IMG/VR virus record: IMGVR_UViG_3300020583_000014
Coordinates: 1-64,000 of that record
Origin: a virus
DNA length: 64,000 nucleotides
Reading direction: 5' to 3' (one strand)
The notes beneath the pieces are model-generated. The model searched no databases and had not been told where the DNA came from. It was given only the letters and a program-made list of their open reading frames with translations. A program made the translations under genes and the position numbers. Shown piece after piece: positions 22,303 to 31,784 of the stretch (positions are counted from its first letter, which is position 1; each line of letters starts with the position of its first letter).

Positions 22303-25227
22303 TTAGTGGGTTACCACGTTAGGCTGCATCATAAGGATGGAGCCACACCCCACAGTTATCCAGTTATAATTAGTACCTGAGGAAAGACCTGTCACGGTTA
22401 CAGTACGGTAGGTAAGTCCATCGTGTGCCCCCCCACTATCAGATTGGCTAACAACCGGCTGACCTGATGCATTCCTAACTATGCTGGAATATACTTTGAT
22501 TGTACACGTGGACGTGGAAGGCGCATTGTACTGGACTGTTGCGGTTGTAGTCCCCGGCGTAATCAATAGACCATACATTATATTCCAGGGTGGTGTACCG
22601 GCAGCCACACCGGAGGTTGCTTGGTTGATTACGTCGATGTCCGCGCCGAGGTCTGTGCCGTCCGAACTGAGTTGAGTTGCCGATCCGTTTGCCGCGCTGT
22701 ATGGACTGCTACTTGTGAGGTGACAATCCCCGCCAAACGTCCCGCAGGACGTGAACTTAATTACCGTGTTGTCTGCTGGCTTCTGAAAAGCATTGGCCAG
22801 AACATTCCCGCTTCCGAACGATCCTGGGCTGGGATACGTACCCGTGGCCCCCTTCAACGCATTTGAAGACCAATAGCTGTTCTGGTAATAGGACGCAAGG
22901 GGCAAGCTTGCTTGGCCGACAAAATCCCCAACTGTGATGCTATTCATAAACGTAGTCGTATCTGGAAGGGGTGACCATGGGCCGTTGGTGACAAAGCTAG
23001 CTGCCGCAATCATCGAGAAATTACCAGTATACGGCCAGCTATCGGGTTGCCAGATAGTGTTGTGATTCTGGAGGTCACCAGTGTAGCCGTTCGAGGGACC
23101 ATTCTCTATGGCTTGTCCGGGGCCGTCCGCTTCCATTTGCCAGGATTGGTTGCTGAAGCCACAAAGTGATGCAAAAGATGTACCGCACACGAGAGGGTTG
23201 GTGACCACCAGATTATTAACGATTGAGTTGCTACCAGGGGGAATCAGGCAGGGAACCGTCTGTGGGTTGCATTGTGTATCACGTGTAGCGGTCTTGAAAA
23301 CATCAACCGCGTAGTTATTCATATATAGGATATGATCGTTAGAGAACCCAGGACCAGATCCGGTTTCCGCGCTGATTTTCCAGGCTTCTCCGGGTTGTCC
23401 GTAGGCGAACCCATACCGATACAGATTACCTATGTACGAAAATAACCGCCCATTTTTTTGCTCAGTGTGGTTCTTGAAATCACCGGTCTGGGTAGGAAAA
23501 GAGGCGAGCGTGGTGGCCCAGACTCCGCTTGAATTACAACGAAAGTTGGTTGTCGTGGTGGTGTTGTTGAACCATTCGCCTCCCGAGTGGCCTGGGTCGG
23601 CGGTATCGTACAGACAGGCGGTTCCTGTGATTGTACTATCCATCGCGACCGCGCCGGAATTGACGCGCCACGTCGGAGCTTTGTAGAAGTAGTTGCCGGC
23701 GAAAAGCTTGTTGGCGTTAGGGGGCGAATAAGGGGACCATGCGCCGCCGTAGAGCGTTACCTCCCCAGCCGCTTCTAGAAAGTTATTACTGATCGATGTA
23801 GGCCCCATTGAAGCCGTTCCCGAAATTGCCTGCGCCTCTCCGTCGTCTGCCCCCGTGATCCACGAGTCATGAATGTTTAGAAATTGAGAGTTGTCCACCA
23901 ATGCCGTCACGATGGAGTGGTGACCTGAAGTATCGTGCGCGTAGCAGTGGTCTACTTCAAAGTGATGCGCCATTGCATTCTGGGATGTTTCGTTGCCATT
24001 TCCTAGGAATATAAGCGCATGGCCGAAACTACCAGAGTCGTTCTCTAGCAGTTCTAGGCCGCGCAATACCCAGTTATAAGGCAAATCCGCGCTCGCCATG
24101 GAGATCATCCCGGCGCCTGAACTTGTTAGAACTATTGGAGTGCCGCCAGGGGTAAGAGCCAACTGAAACGTTCCAGTGTTGCCGGAGCAGCCAGAGCAGG
24201 CCACAACGTAATAGATTTGATCCAGTTGCAACGGGGCTGGTAGAGTGCCGAAGGAATTGAAGCCAGCCGTGGAAAAGCTCACTCTCATGCCGTTGCTGAC
24301 ATTGCCGCCGTAACTGTGATACATAGTCAACGTGTTAGCGCTCACATTGACGTTGATCGGTACCCCAACATTAATATAGTTTCCAGTGGTGAAGCCTCCA
24401 GCCGCTTGCCACGTAGGTCCAGTCGGGTTGCACCAAAAGGAATTTCCGGTGTTGGGGTTGTACGCTCCTGTGCCAGGACCAGGAGTCCAGCCAGTGCAAG
24501 AACCGGACTGATCTGAGCTTACGGTAGTGAAGCAGCCAGCGGTTGCGCAGGTACCCACCGACACAGGCGTGGTACAGGTCGAGTCTAACAATTGGAAGGT
24601 CGCATTGTTTGCGCCAGATGACCCGCTGTAACCAGTTACACAGTAATGAGTCTTGAAGGTAAGCCCTGAGGGTGGGGTGAGTCCTACGATGTGGGCAGAT
24701 CCCTCAGCCCATGGCTCAAACTCTACTTGGTAGCCGTTTCCCAAGCCGGTATAAAGTAGGGAACCGTTCAGCGTGACCGTGTTTCCGTTGAAGCTAACCA
24801 CTGAATAATTGAAACTGTTGCCTTGGATCTCGGTACTCCAAACAGTGGGCTTTGCCGCCAACCCCCCTCCCGCAAACGAGAGCTTACCGTAGATCGCCGA
24901 ATCGTTCGCTGGATTGGTGCGGTAGCCGATAGGTGAGAACTGATTCCATGCGCTGGATTGTAAAAAGGTTAACTGTCCACAGTTCTGGAAATATGGGAGG
25001 TTTGCGTCACCCACCGCATAAAAAGCGTTGGCTACAATGATGACAGTATCTCCACAAGCAAGGCCGTTTGCTGGATTAACCGCATGAGCAAGGGTAGCCC
25101 ATGGGGCAGAGGCGGACGTGCCAGCGTTGGAGTCTGAGCCCGCTGGAGTGGCTGATGGGCTTGATACATACCAGATGGCTGCGTAACCATGAACCGCCGC
25201 AGCCAAAACTAATATCAGCTTCCTCAC
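22303..25227 (-). CDS. Exported large beta-rich spike or surface protein
   Basis: 974 residues from GTG at 25227 (GTGA overlap with the upstream gene). A Sec signal peptide (1-17, ends A-x-A) is followed by a domain with A-G-S-D-S-N-A-G-T and A-P-W-A-T-L, typical of parallel beta-helix proteins. The C-terminal 85 residues form a fibronectin-type domain like those of Acidobacteriota surface proteins. GC content is clearly higher than in flanking genes, and it contains no 23-bp repeat. It may be a tail spike acquired from a host, or a protein secreted in infection. Confidence 0.65.
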   Translation of the reverse strand: MRKLILVLAAAVHGYAAIWYVSSPSATPAGSDSNAGTSASAPWATLAHAVNPANGLACGDTVIIVANAFYAVGDANLPYFQNCGQLTFLQSSAWNQFSPIGYRTNPANDSAIYGKLSFAGGGLAAKPTVWSTEIQGNSFNYSVVSFNGNTVTLNGSLLYTGLGNGYQVEFEPWAEGSAHIVGLTPPSGLTFKTHYCVTGYSGSSGANNATFQLLDSTCTTPVSVGTCATAGCFTTVSSDQSGSCTGWTPGPGTGAYNPNTGNSFWCNPTGPTWQAAGGFTTGNYINVGVPINVNVSANTLTMYHSYGGNVSNGMRVSFSTAGFNSFGTLPAPLQLDQIYYVVACSGCSGNTGTFQLALTPGGTPIVLTSSGAGMISMASADLPYNWVLRGLELLENDSGSFGHALIFLGNGNETSQNAMAHHFEVDHCYAHDTSGHHSIVTALVDNSQFLNIHDSWITGADDGEAQAISGTASMGPTSISNNFLEAAGEVTLYGGAWSPYSPPNANKLFAGNYFYKAPTWRVNSGAVAMDSTITGTACLYDTADPGHSGGEWFNNTTTTTNFRCNSSGVWATTLASFPTQTGDFKNHTEQKNGRLFSYIGNLYRYGFAYGQPGEAWKISAETGSGPGFSNDHILYMNNYAVDVFKTATRDTQCNPQTVPCLIPPGSNSIVNNLVVTNPLVCGTSFASLCGFSNQSWQMEADGPGQAIENGPSNGYTGDLQNHNTIWQPDSWPYTGNFSMIAAASFVTNGPWSPLPDTTTFMNSITVGDFVGQASLPLASYYQNSYWSSNALKGATGTYPSPGSFGSGNVLANAFQKPADNTVIKFTSCGTFGGDCHLTSSSPYSAANGSATQLSSDGTDLGADIDVINQATSGVAAGTPPWNIMYGLLITPGTTTATVQYNAPSTSTCTIKVYSSIVRNASGQPVVSQSDSGGAHDGLTYRTVTVTGLSSGTNYNWITVGCGSILMMQPNVVTH

Positions 25228-26588
25228 TCCACCACCTGTACAATCAATGTATTTGTGGAGGCATTTGCGGACACGGTACCGCAGGTAGTGGGCATCACTA
25301 ATCCAGCTCCACTTCCTGTAGGAGCATTGCTTCCGGTAAACGCGCCCTTTGCAGCCCCCGCTCGCGATTGCCATTGAGCTAAGTTCCCGTTTGAGCTGTC
25401 CGTATTGAATCCAGCAGCCCCCGCTCCAGTGTCTTCTCCAAGACTATAATAGAAAATACCTGCTGGAATCGTGATTGGCGTGATAGTTACGGTCACAAAG
25501 CCTGTACTTGCAAGTGAGAAATTGAGATCACTGCCTGAGATTTTCGTACAGGTAGCGTCGAAAAAGGCAATCACTCCAAATTTGGCTGCCACTGCCGTGT
25601 CCACGTGTATTTGAATAGTAGTCACAGTCATAGGAACCGGAGTGAACTCCTGCCAAAAATAGCTCGTAGCGGCGGTAAAGGTTCCAGTAGTCCACAAGTT
25701 AGACCCATTTGGCTGATTCAGCAGCCACGGTAGGAATACGTTATTACCTGTGGTGGTAGGAGCACTTCCCCCACCGTTCGCCTGCTTCCATGTATTAGTG
25801 GCATCGCAAAAGTAGAGGTTCAACCCGGTCGTGTCAGTATAGAAGTCTCTCCCGGCAGTACAGTTTCCAGAGGGGGCTCCAGACCCAGTGAAGTAACGGG
25901 GCACCGTTACTGGATCAGTGGTCAACGTCTGCGCTCCTGATATTGCGCTTGGAGTGGACGCAATCCCTTGCCCCGCCACGATCACGTTACGTGAGTAAAT
26001 GGAACGCTGATCCATCGCTTTAGTGATCGTGTCCCAGACGTTCGAGTGTATTGTTGTCGTCCAGAGTGGTACGGAATCAGCCGGGAATGCTGTGATTCCA
26101 GAAGCAATCGTGCACCCAGAACAGGTAAGCGTTTCTGCCCCATTCATACCTACATATAGGATACTATTCAGTTCATACCAATAGACAGTATCATTTGAAC
26201 TTGTACCACTAATAGTGACAGTAGCCCCTGAAGTCAGGGTCAAGACGACAACGGACCCTACCCTAATTTGGCACGGTAATGTTGCACTACAAAGGGCTCC
26301 AATTGCCTGCACTGTACCGGATGTATTAGAGACATTAAAGTCAATAAGGCTTGTAGCCGCTAGAGTAGCTGAGGTAGTACAAGTTGGGCAACTGATAACA
26401 CCAGTCCCAGTAGTTGGACTGGGGGTTACCACCACAGGGGATGTGGCAGTTATACTGACAGAACCTCCCCCACCAGAGCTTACACAATCCAAAAGACCTG
26501 TGATTGGATTTAGGGTTAACACAGAGCACTGCCCATATGCTGCCTGAGATAGCCCTAACATTAGAAAAACTAATATAATCTGTTTCAT
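25224..26588 (-). CDS. Exported fibre-like protein, mosaic composition
   Basis: 454 residues from ATG at 26588; a longer reading overlapping the next gene is rejected. Sec signal peptide (1-19), then Q-C-S-V-L-T-L-N-P-I-T-G-L-L-D-C, a start often seen in Acidobacteriota exported proteins. Beta-rich Thr/Ser/Gly body. The first about 160 residues have the phage composition and the rest has the GC-rich composition of the downstream gene, which points to recombination inside the gene. The ATG is 4 nt after a 23-bp repeat. Confidence 0.65.
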   Translation of the reverse strand: MKQIILVFLMLGLSQAAYGQCSVLTLNPITGLLDCVSSGGGGSVSITATSPVVVTPSPTTGTGVISCPTCTTSATLAATSLIDFNVSNTSGTVQAIGALCSATLPCQIRVGSVVVLTLTSGATVTISGTSSNDTVYWYELNSILYVGMNGAETLTCSGCTIASGITAFPADSVPLWTTTIHSNVWDTITKAMDQRSIYSRNVIVAGQGIASTPSAISGAQTLTTDPVTVPRYFTGSGAPSGNCTAGRDFYTDTTGLNLYFCDATNTWKQANGGGSAPTTTGNNVFLPWLLNQPNGSNLWTTGTFTAATSYFWQEFTPVPMTVTTIQIHVDTAVAAKFGVIAFFDATCTKISGSDLNFSLASTGFVTVTITPITIPAGIFYYSLGEDTGAGAAGFNTDSSNGNLAQWQSRAGAAKGAFTGSNAPTGSGAGLVMPTTCGTVSANASTNTLIVQVVE

Positions 26589-26592
26589 TTTA

Positions 26593-26615
26593 TGGTGTGT
26601 ATTAAATACAAGCCC
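26593..26615. repeat. 23-bp dispersed palindromic repeat, copy 12
   Basis: Core TGTATTAAATACA, 4 nt before the 25224-26588 gene start. Confidence 0.9.
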
Positions 26616-26625
26616 TGTTTTGGGG

Positions 26626-27234
26626 TTATTGATATGCAAGTGAGGCACGAGAGGAGCAGGCAAAACTACCCCCCGTAGAACTAGTAGTAAGGTTAGTACT
26701 ACCTGCACCCCCGGCAGTGCCAGCCCAAGCCGATCCAATAAAGTTGTTGGACCCATCATAGAAAAGCTGCTGGATAGCCCATACAGGTTGATTAAGGCGT
26801 GGGCACATTGTTGTAACCACTGGGGTTCCTGTGACAGTACCAAATCCAGAGGAATTAACGGGGATAGTAAAGGCATTTGCTGAGGTAATAGTAGCGGCCC
26901 ATACTCCGTTCGCCGGGCTCCATGCACCCGTAAACCCACTTACCATTACTATAGGGGATATAACTAGGTTAGGCAAATTTGTATAATCACCAAGATTATG
27001 CGCTGTAGCTGTAAAACTGAGGGAACTTGCAGCGGTTGGGGAAGATACAACTATAGTGGTGAGCTTTGATCTAGATGCAGCTTTGCAAATATACTGAATT
27101 AATCCAGCATTATTGTAGGCTAAAGTCTGAATAGCAGTTGGTGGACTACCCGCAGACTGATTTACTGCTTGGCCATCTGGTATCTGTGCCCTTATAAGCG
27201 TAGCCGCCATTAACCCAAAAATAATCCTTTTCAT
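26626..27234 (-). CDS. Exported virion-region protein
   Basis: 202 residues. Signal peptide M-K-R-I-I-F-G-L-M-A-A (1-16). Beta-rich body (the segment I-T-S-A-N-A-F-T-I-P is typical of Ig-like phage fibre domains) and a Ser/Gly-rich C-terminus with C-S-S-R. Follows a terminator, preceded by AAGGAG. Confidence 0.6.
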   Translation of the reverse strand: MKRIIFGLMAATLIRAQIPDGQAVNQSAGSPPTAIQTLAYNNAGLIQYICKAASRSKLTTIVVSSPTAASSLSFTATAHNLGDYTNLPNLVISPIVMVSGFTGAWSPANGVWAATITSANAFTIPVNSSGFGTVTGTPVVTTMCPRLNQPVWAIQQLFYDGSNNFIGSAWAGTAGGAGSTNLTTSSTGGSFACSSRASLAYQ

Positions 27235-27263
27235 TATTTCTCCTTAAGGCTATAATAAGAAAA

Positions 27264-27288
27264 GGTGGGCTGCGTTAACAGACCCACC
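27264..27288 (-). terminator. Rho-independent terminator, leftward
   Basis: On the minus strand GGTGGG (27288-27283) and CCCACC (27269-27264) form a stem with a 13-nt loop, then TTTTCTTATT. It ends the 27406-gene transcript before the exported-protein genes. Confidence 0.7.
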
Positions 27289-27319
27289 CTGTAGCACCGA
27301 GAATACAGGAGATTCTACG

Positions 27320-27409
27320 ATGCCCCCTTATAATAGCATTCTGTTTACCTGTCTTCAATGTGGAACACCCATAGGGGATAGAAAAAGCTGGAGACATATT
27401 AAATCCTAG
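27320..27409 (+). CDS. Possible zinc micro-protein on the plus strand
   Basis: 29 residues. ATG at 27320 is 8 nt after AGGAGA. The product has C-L-Q-C and a His near the end (C-x2-C, H). It overlaps the convergent virion gene stop by 4 nt. Coding is plausible from the ribosome site and motif, but too short to be sure. Confidence 0.35.
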   Translation: MPPYNSILFTCLQCGTPIGDRKSWRHIKS

Positions 27410-29736
27410 ATTGGGTTGCCCTTAGAATCAGTACCATTTAGCAAAGTTGCACCGTGACGTACTAAATATAATCCCCCTGGTAGTTTGGAGTTAGACTTCA
27501 TATCAATCTTTTCCATTTTAGGTTTTGACCCTACCCAATGAAGCCTATGTACAGATGTCGGAGGGTCATCGCCTTTCTGGGTCATCATCTTAGAATTAAT
27601 CTCCATTGAATCAGGAAATCCTTTAGCGGCCCAACTTTGTGCCAGCCGCAAATCCCGATAGTGCGTAATAAGGGCCTTTCTCTCTGTTGGCTTAGATTTC
27701 AATTCCTGTAGGCGTTTCTTTAATCCACCCAAAGTTCTCCTTTTGAAATCTACGAAGCTCTCGCCTGGGGATGTTGATTTCTCCCCCATTCCAGGAACCT
27801 TAACATTGGGCTGCTTAATTATATAATTGTGAATCTTATCCAAGACCTTCATGGTTGGCTGGCCCTCTATAGAGCCAAGAGCCCATGGCCTAAGGTCCTT
27901 AACCTTCTTAGATATAGGTACCCCTATAGCCTTAGATATAGCTTCTGCGGTTTGTACTGCCCTATGCAAATTACTAACCTCGATAGAGTCCACACCACCC
28001 TTAGCCTTAAACCTATCCCCTAGTTCTCTAGCCTGCTCTAATCCTTTTTTGGATAATGGAATATCGAAACTCCCTCTGATTACGTCTTGTCCAGAGCGGG
28101 CCATATCAGGTATTGATTCCTTATCAGGTACAACTACTCCCCCTTTAGCTAGGGCAATTACCCCCCCCCCAGCCATTCCAGGTGGTGGGGTAGGAGGTAC
28201 CCCTAACTTATCCCGTACTATCTTTCTAGCCCCCTCACTTAAATCCATCTTGTCTAAGCTATTAGAGAACTCGGACAACTTATCCGGCTGTGTCTTTAGA
28301 TCATCAAGGGTAGCCCCCTGCTCTTTCAATGAATCCCCAAAGGTCTTGAGGAAGGAATTAGCCTCATGAATAATAGGCCCATTGTTGACTGCTGGGGGGG
28401 CAATAGTAGCTACCCGTCCTGGGGGTGTACCGGGAGCCAAAATACCCTTTAATTGCTCTGCTGCACTGCCCCCATTAGGGCTTGTATTTAATACAGACCC
28501 ATTTTGTGGGGTTACCGGGGGGACCTGTTTACGCTGTAGTACATTACGCATAGCATTCCCTAAATCCTGGGGATTACCAGGAGGGGGGATAGCTGGGCCA
28601 CGATTGGGAGGGGGCTGCATAGATGGTTCTGGTGGGGACTGCATCCTCTTCTGTAAAACTTGGGCAGCGGGGGCTACCCAAGGCTTTGGCATAGGCCCAG
28701 ACCCATTCTGAGGGGGGGTAGGCATAGGTTGGGCCGGTACATCATTTGGTACAACTGGTCCGGTTGCCCCTTCAGCCATAACACCTTGATTATACACCCC
28801 CCCTACCGGGGGTGCAGGTTTAACTGGAGGTTGAACTATTCCAGGAGGTACTCTGGTATTGACTGTAGATGAGCCCCCCATACTAGGGACTGAGGTAGCC
28901 TGTGTAGGTTGGGGGGGCAACCCGGTACCAGTAGGGGCTGGTTTAACTGGGGGAACAACAGGTCCCATGGAGGGTACATTAGAGGGAGGCTTGACTAACT
29001 TAGGATTAGTAGCTGGAATTGGACCCCCAGGACCCCCAGTAGATTGGGTTGGGGGCTTAGGTGGCATTATGCCGGGGGGGGTACCAGTCTGGTTAGGGGG
29101 GGGTGGGGTACCCTCAGGGGGTATTTCTCCCCCCTTAGCTATATAATCTAGAAGATTAGCCGCCCCTTTCATTATGGCTACCTTAGGGTGTAAAGCCGCC
29201 TCCGCTGCTGCTTTAGCCGCTGATCCAGGGGTTATCCCAGCATTCCTCAAGGCCCCAAAAGTCTTAGTGGCTCCATGCAGTAATACCCCTGATGCTACTG
29301 TACCAGCTAAAGCACCATAATCATCATTCCTTATATCTTGCTCTGCCTGCCTAATTAAAGGGCCTAATAGTGGGATATCCTCTACAGTACTAAGGGCCGC
29401 ACGCCCATAATTTCCCTTATTAAATGCGTCTGATGCCTCTTTAGCCACATCTTTATTTGGGGTTACTATAGATTGGGCTGTACCTATAGGATGCTTCAAT
29501 AAAGCGGAGGCCAAAGGTAAAGGATTAAGATTCTCCTCCAACCTACCAAAGAAACCAGTTTTTGTAGCTGGAGCAAATAGGTGGTTTACTATCTCTGTAT
29601 CTTTATACCCATCTCCCCTAGCAGCCTGAATCTTAGAGGCCATATCGGGTTGGCTTTGGGATATAAAGTTTAGGATAGCATCGTCTCCATAACCATCAGC
29701 ACGGGCTTCGGCTATCTTTTTAGATAAATCAGCCAT
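27406..29736 (-). CDS. Virion-region protein with circularly permuted histidine phosphatase
   Basis: 776 residues. Residues 1-200 are helical; 200-515 are Pro/Gly-rich linker. From about 545 the histidine phosphatase motifs appear in rotated order: R-G-S-F-D-I-P-L-S, S-N-L-H-R-A-V-Q-T-A-E, L-R-P-W-A-L-G, P-G-E-S-F, A-L-I-T-H-Y, and only at the very end L-V-R-H-G-A-T-L-L-N-G (about 757-767), which is normally first. All catalytic residues (R-H-G His, the QTA Arg, second His) are present. The linker holds a 23-bp repeat and, just before the phosphatase, a run of ten G. Likely packaged or injected; the substrate is unknown. Confidence 0.75.
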   Translation of the reverse strand: MADLSKKIAEARADGYGDDAILNFISQSQPDMASKIQAARGDGYKDTEIVNHLFAPATKTGFFGRLEENLNPLPLASALLKHPIGTAQSIVTPNKDVAKEASDAFNKGNYGRAALSTVEDIPLLGPLIRQAEQDIRNDDYGALAGTVASGVLLHGATKTFGALRNAGITPGSAAKAAAEAALHPKVAIMKGAANLLDYIAKGGEIPPEGTPPPPNQTGTPPGIMPPKPPTQSTGGPGGPIPATNPKLVKPPSNVPSMGPVVPPVKPAPTGTGLPPQPTQATSVPSMGGSSTVNTRVPPGIVQPPVKPAPPVGGVYNQGVMAEGATGPVVPNDVPAQPMPTPPQNGSGPMPKPWVAPAAQVLQKRMQSPPEPSMQPPPNRGPAIPPPGNPQDLGNAMRNVLQRKQVPPVTPQNGSVLNTSPNGGSAAEQLKGILAPGTPPGRVATIAPPAVNNGPIIHEANSFLKTFGDSLKEQGATLDDLKTQPDKLSEFSNSLDKMDLSEGARKIVRDKLGVPPTPPPGMAGGGVIALAKGGVVVPDKESIPDMARSGQDVIRGSFDIPLSKKGLEQARELGDRFKAKGGVDSIEVSNLHRAVQTAEAISKAIGVPISKKVKDLRPWALGSIEGQPTMKVLDKIHNYIIKQPNVKVPGMGEKSTSPGESFVDFKRRTLGGLKKRLQELKSKPTERKALITHYRDLRLAQSWAAKGFPDSMEINSKMMTQKGDDPPTSVHRLHWVGSKPKMEKIDMKSNSKLPGGLYLVRHGATLLNGTDSKGNPI
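28478..28500. repeat. 23-bp dispersed palindromic repeat, copy 13
   Basis: Core TGTATTTAATACA in the Pro-rich linker, in frame as G-S-V-L-N-T-S-P. Confidence 0.92.
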
Positions 29737-31784
29737 TATTGTAGGTGCTCGGAAAGTGGCTTCCTATGTTGAGCCCCTGGAGGAGCCACATTGGTGCTAA
29801 GAGGATTTATACCATACTTGTCAAATACAGCTTTAGCAGATGGCATAATAGGGCTCCAGACATTATCGTCTGGATTAGTCTGCTTATATCTATCCTCATA
29901 TGTTCTTAATTTAGCCCCAAATACTTTAAGCCCTTCCTGTGTAATTCCAAGGGCCTGTTGTGGGGAAGAAAAACCACCCTGAAGGGATGCTAAGACATGA
30001 GCAATTTCCGGGTCAGTGGCATTACCTTTTAGGGCTGTAGCAGCTTCACCAGCAAGGGCATTTAATACAAACTGTTGGTTAGTTGGCTTATCAGATCCAA
30101 ACTTCTGAGCTATATAATTGTACACAGCATTCCCAGGTTGGAAGGAACCATTATTCATAGCTACTACTGCATCATGTAACTGCCCTAAATGTATAGAAGC
30201 AGTATTGAGAGCCCCAATATTCCTACCATCAGGCCCAGTAGTAAAAGCTTTCCTAATCTGAGCCCTTTGTTCATTAAATTGGGGGTCATATTTGAAGACA
30301 GCATCCCTTATTAAAGCACCAGACCCTCTTGTTCCAAGAGGGGGTATAGTTGCCCTGCCCTCTGAAATTGCTTTAACCTGTGCTGCTGTCCCTGGGGCCG
30401 ACTGCTGTAGGGCATCTAGATATTCCTGCCCAGTCAAAGAGCCACCAACAGGGGCTGAATTTGCCCCAGACCCCCCACCCAATCCAGGAATACCAACTAT
30501 ATTTATATTAGGATTAGTCTTAGATAGGGTTATAGCCTTCCTAAGAATATCGGGGCTTAACTTAGGATCATCCGGATTACCACCAAGGGACCGTATGGCT
30601 GCTCTAAGTTCCCCAGTATACTCTTTAGACTGGTTAGTTTCTTTTGGGTCATTGGTTGCAATTATATTAGCTGGATTACTAGCATCTCTAATTACAGATC
30701 CAGGAGGAGTAACAAGGGGCTTAGGAGTAGCGGGGGATTTAACATCCCCAGTAGTGGTGCTAAATATTCCTTGAGGTGAAGATGCAAACTCCCTCTGTTT
30801 AACACCTGTTGGATTAAGGGCAAACTGCTGGGCTGTGCTATCATCCATCCCAGGAATCTCCATGGCCTGTAAATATCTCTCCCTAACTGTTAATTGAGGC
30901 TTGATAGCAGCCAATCTATTGGCATTAGCCTCTTCCCTCCAAGCTCTAGTGGTAGCTATCTGGTCACTTCGGAGCATAGCTGCTTCCCGCTCTGCCTCCT
31001 GCTGCGTTTCTTGATTAGCCAAGGCCCCCACATGCTGGGCCACACTAAAGGCCCCTGCTGCCTGCCCCTCTCGGCTCAATCTATTTCCTATTTGGGGGAG
31101 CCCAATACTACTGAGGGTAATCCCAAGAGCTTCCTTCCATCCTGGAACCTTCTTATGTACAGCATCCACATAAGCCTGATTAGCTTCCGCTGCTGGTTTA
31201 TCTAAGGGCAGATTACCTATTCTGGATTGAAACGGGGGGGTAGAGGGCTGACCGGCTACCGATTGTGACATTTCTCCAGGAATGGCTCCTCCTGGAGTAG
31301 TCTCCCCAGCTTCTAACTTATTGATATCAGAGGGTGGAGGAGTGCTTGTATTTAATACACGCCCTGTTTGAGGGGGTGGGGGGGCAGTGGAATCTGGGGG
31401 GATAGGCCCATTTTGAGCTAACAAAGCCTCTTCCTCAGGGGTTTTCTTCTTCTTCCTCATCCCCGGCATGGGATTATTAGGCATAGGAGCCGGAGGCATA
31501 CCCTGAGATTGAGGCATCGGGGGCATACTGGGTGATGTCCCCATTGGTGGAACTGCACCCTGAGAGCTTACTGGGGATTGATCGTAGGGAGAGAGCGGGG
31601 TAGGATTCTGGGGGGGAGCGGGCATAGGGTCATAGGAAGCCACAACCCCATCTTGGGCAGGTTTCAACCCACGTTTTTGGGCAGTAGCAAAGAAGACAGA
31701 CTTACCCTTTTTGTCCCCGTACTCGGAGCGCATATTCTCTAGGACCTCGGCCCCATGCCCTTTAAAATAGGCCGGTATGGGCAC
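29736..31784 (-). CDS. Large internal virion-like protein
   Basis: 682 residues. N-terminus Y-F-K-G-H-G-A-E-V-L then G-K-S-V-F-F-A-T-A, a small domain common at the start of phage virion-associated proteins. Residues 45-190 are Pro/Met-rich and disordered and include a 23-bp repeat coded segment; the rest is helical, like an injected or internal core protein. Coupled by TAATG-type overlaps to its neighbours. Confidence 0.6.
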   Translation of the reverse strand: MPIPAYFKGHGAEVLENMRSEYGDKKGKSVFFATAQKRGLKPAQDGVVASYDPMPAPPQNPTPLSPYDQSPVSSQGAVPPMGTSPSMPPMPQSQGMPPAPMPNNPMPGMRKKKKTPEEEALLAQNGPIPPDSTAPPPPQTGRVLNTSTPPPSDINKLEAGETTPGGAIPGEMSQSVAGQPSTPPFQSRIGNLPLDKPAAEANQAYVDAVHKKVPGWKEALGITLSSIGLPQIGNRLSREGQAAGAFSVAQHVGALANQETQQEAEREAAMLRSDQIATTRAWREEANANRLAAIKPQLTVRERYLQAMEIPGMDDSTAQQFALNPTGVKQREFASSPQGIFSTTTGDVKSPATPKPLVTPPGSVIRDASNPANIIATNDPKETNQSKEYTGELRAAIRSLGGNPDDPKLSPDILRKAITLSKTNPNINIVGIPGLGGGSGANSAPVGGSLTGQEYLDALQQSAPGTAAQVKAISEGRATIPPLGTRGSGALIRDAVFKYDPQFNEQRAQIRKAFTTGPDGRNIGALNTASIHLGQLHDAVVAMNNGSFQPGNAVYNYIAQKFGSDKPTNQQFVLNALAGEAATALKGNATDPEIAHVLASLQGGFSSPQQALGITQEGLKVFGAKLRTYEDRYKQTNPDDNVWSPIMPSAKAVFDKYGINPLSTNVAPPGAQHRKPLSEHLQ
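31342..31364. repeat. 23-bp dispersed palindromic repeat, copy 14
   Basis: Core TGTATTTAATACA in the disordered linker of the 29736 gene, in frame as G-R-V-L-N-T-S. Confidence 0.88.

Noticed and set aside
26589-26939. N-terminal extension of the 25224 gene to 26939
   Set aside because: It would run through the 26626-27234 gene; the ATG at 26588 begins a clear signal peptide.
30057-30079. A further repeat-like sequence with ATTTAATACA
   Set aside because: Only one arm matches and the GGG/CCC ends are missing, so it is not counted among the 26 copies.
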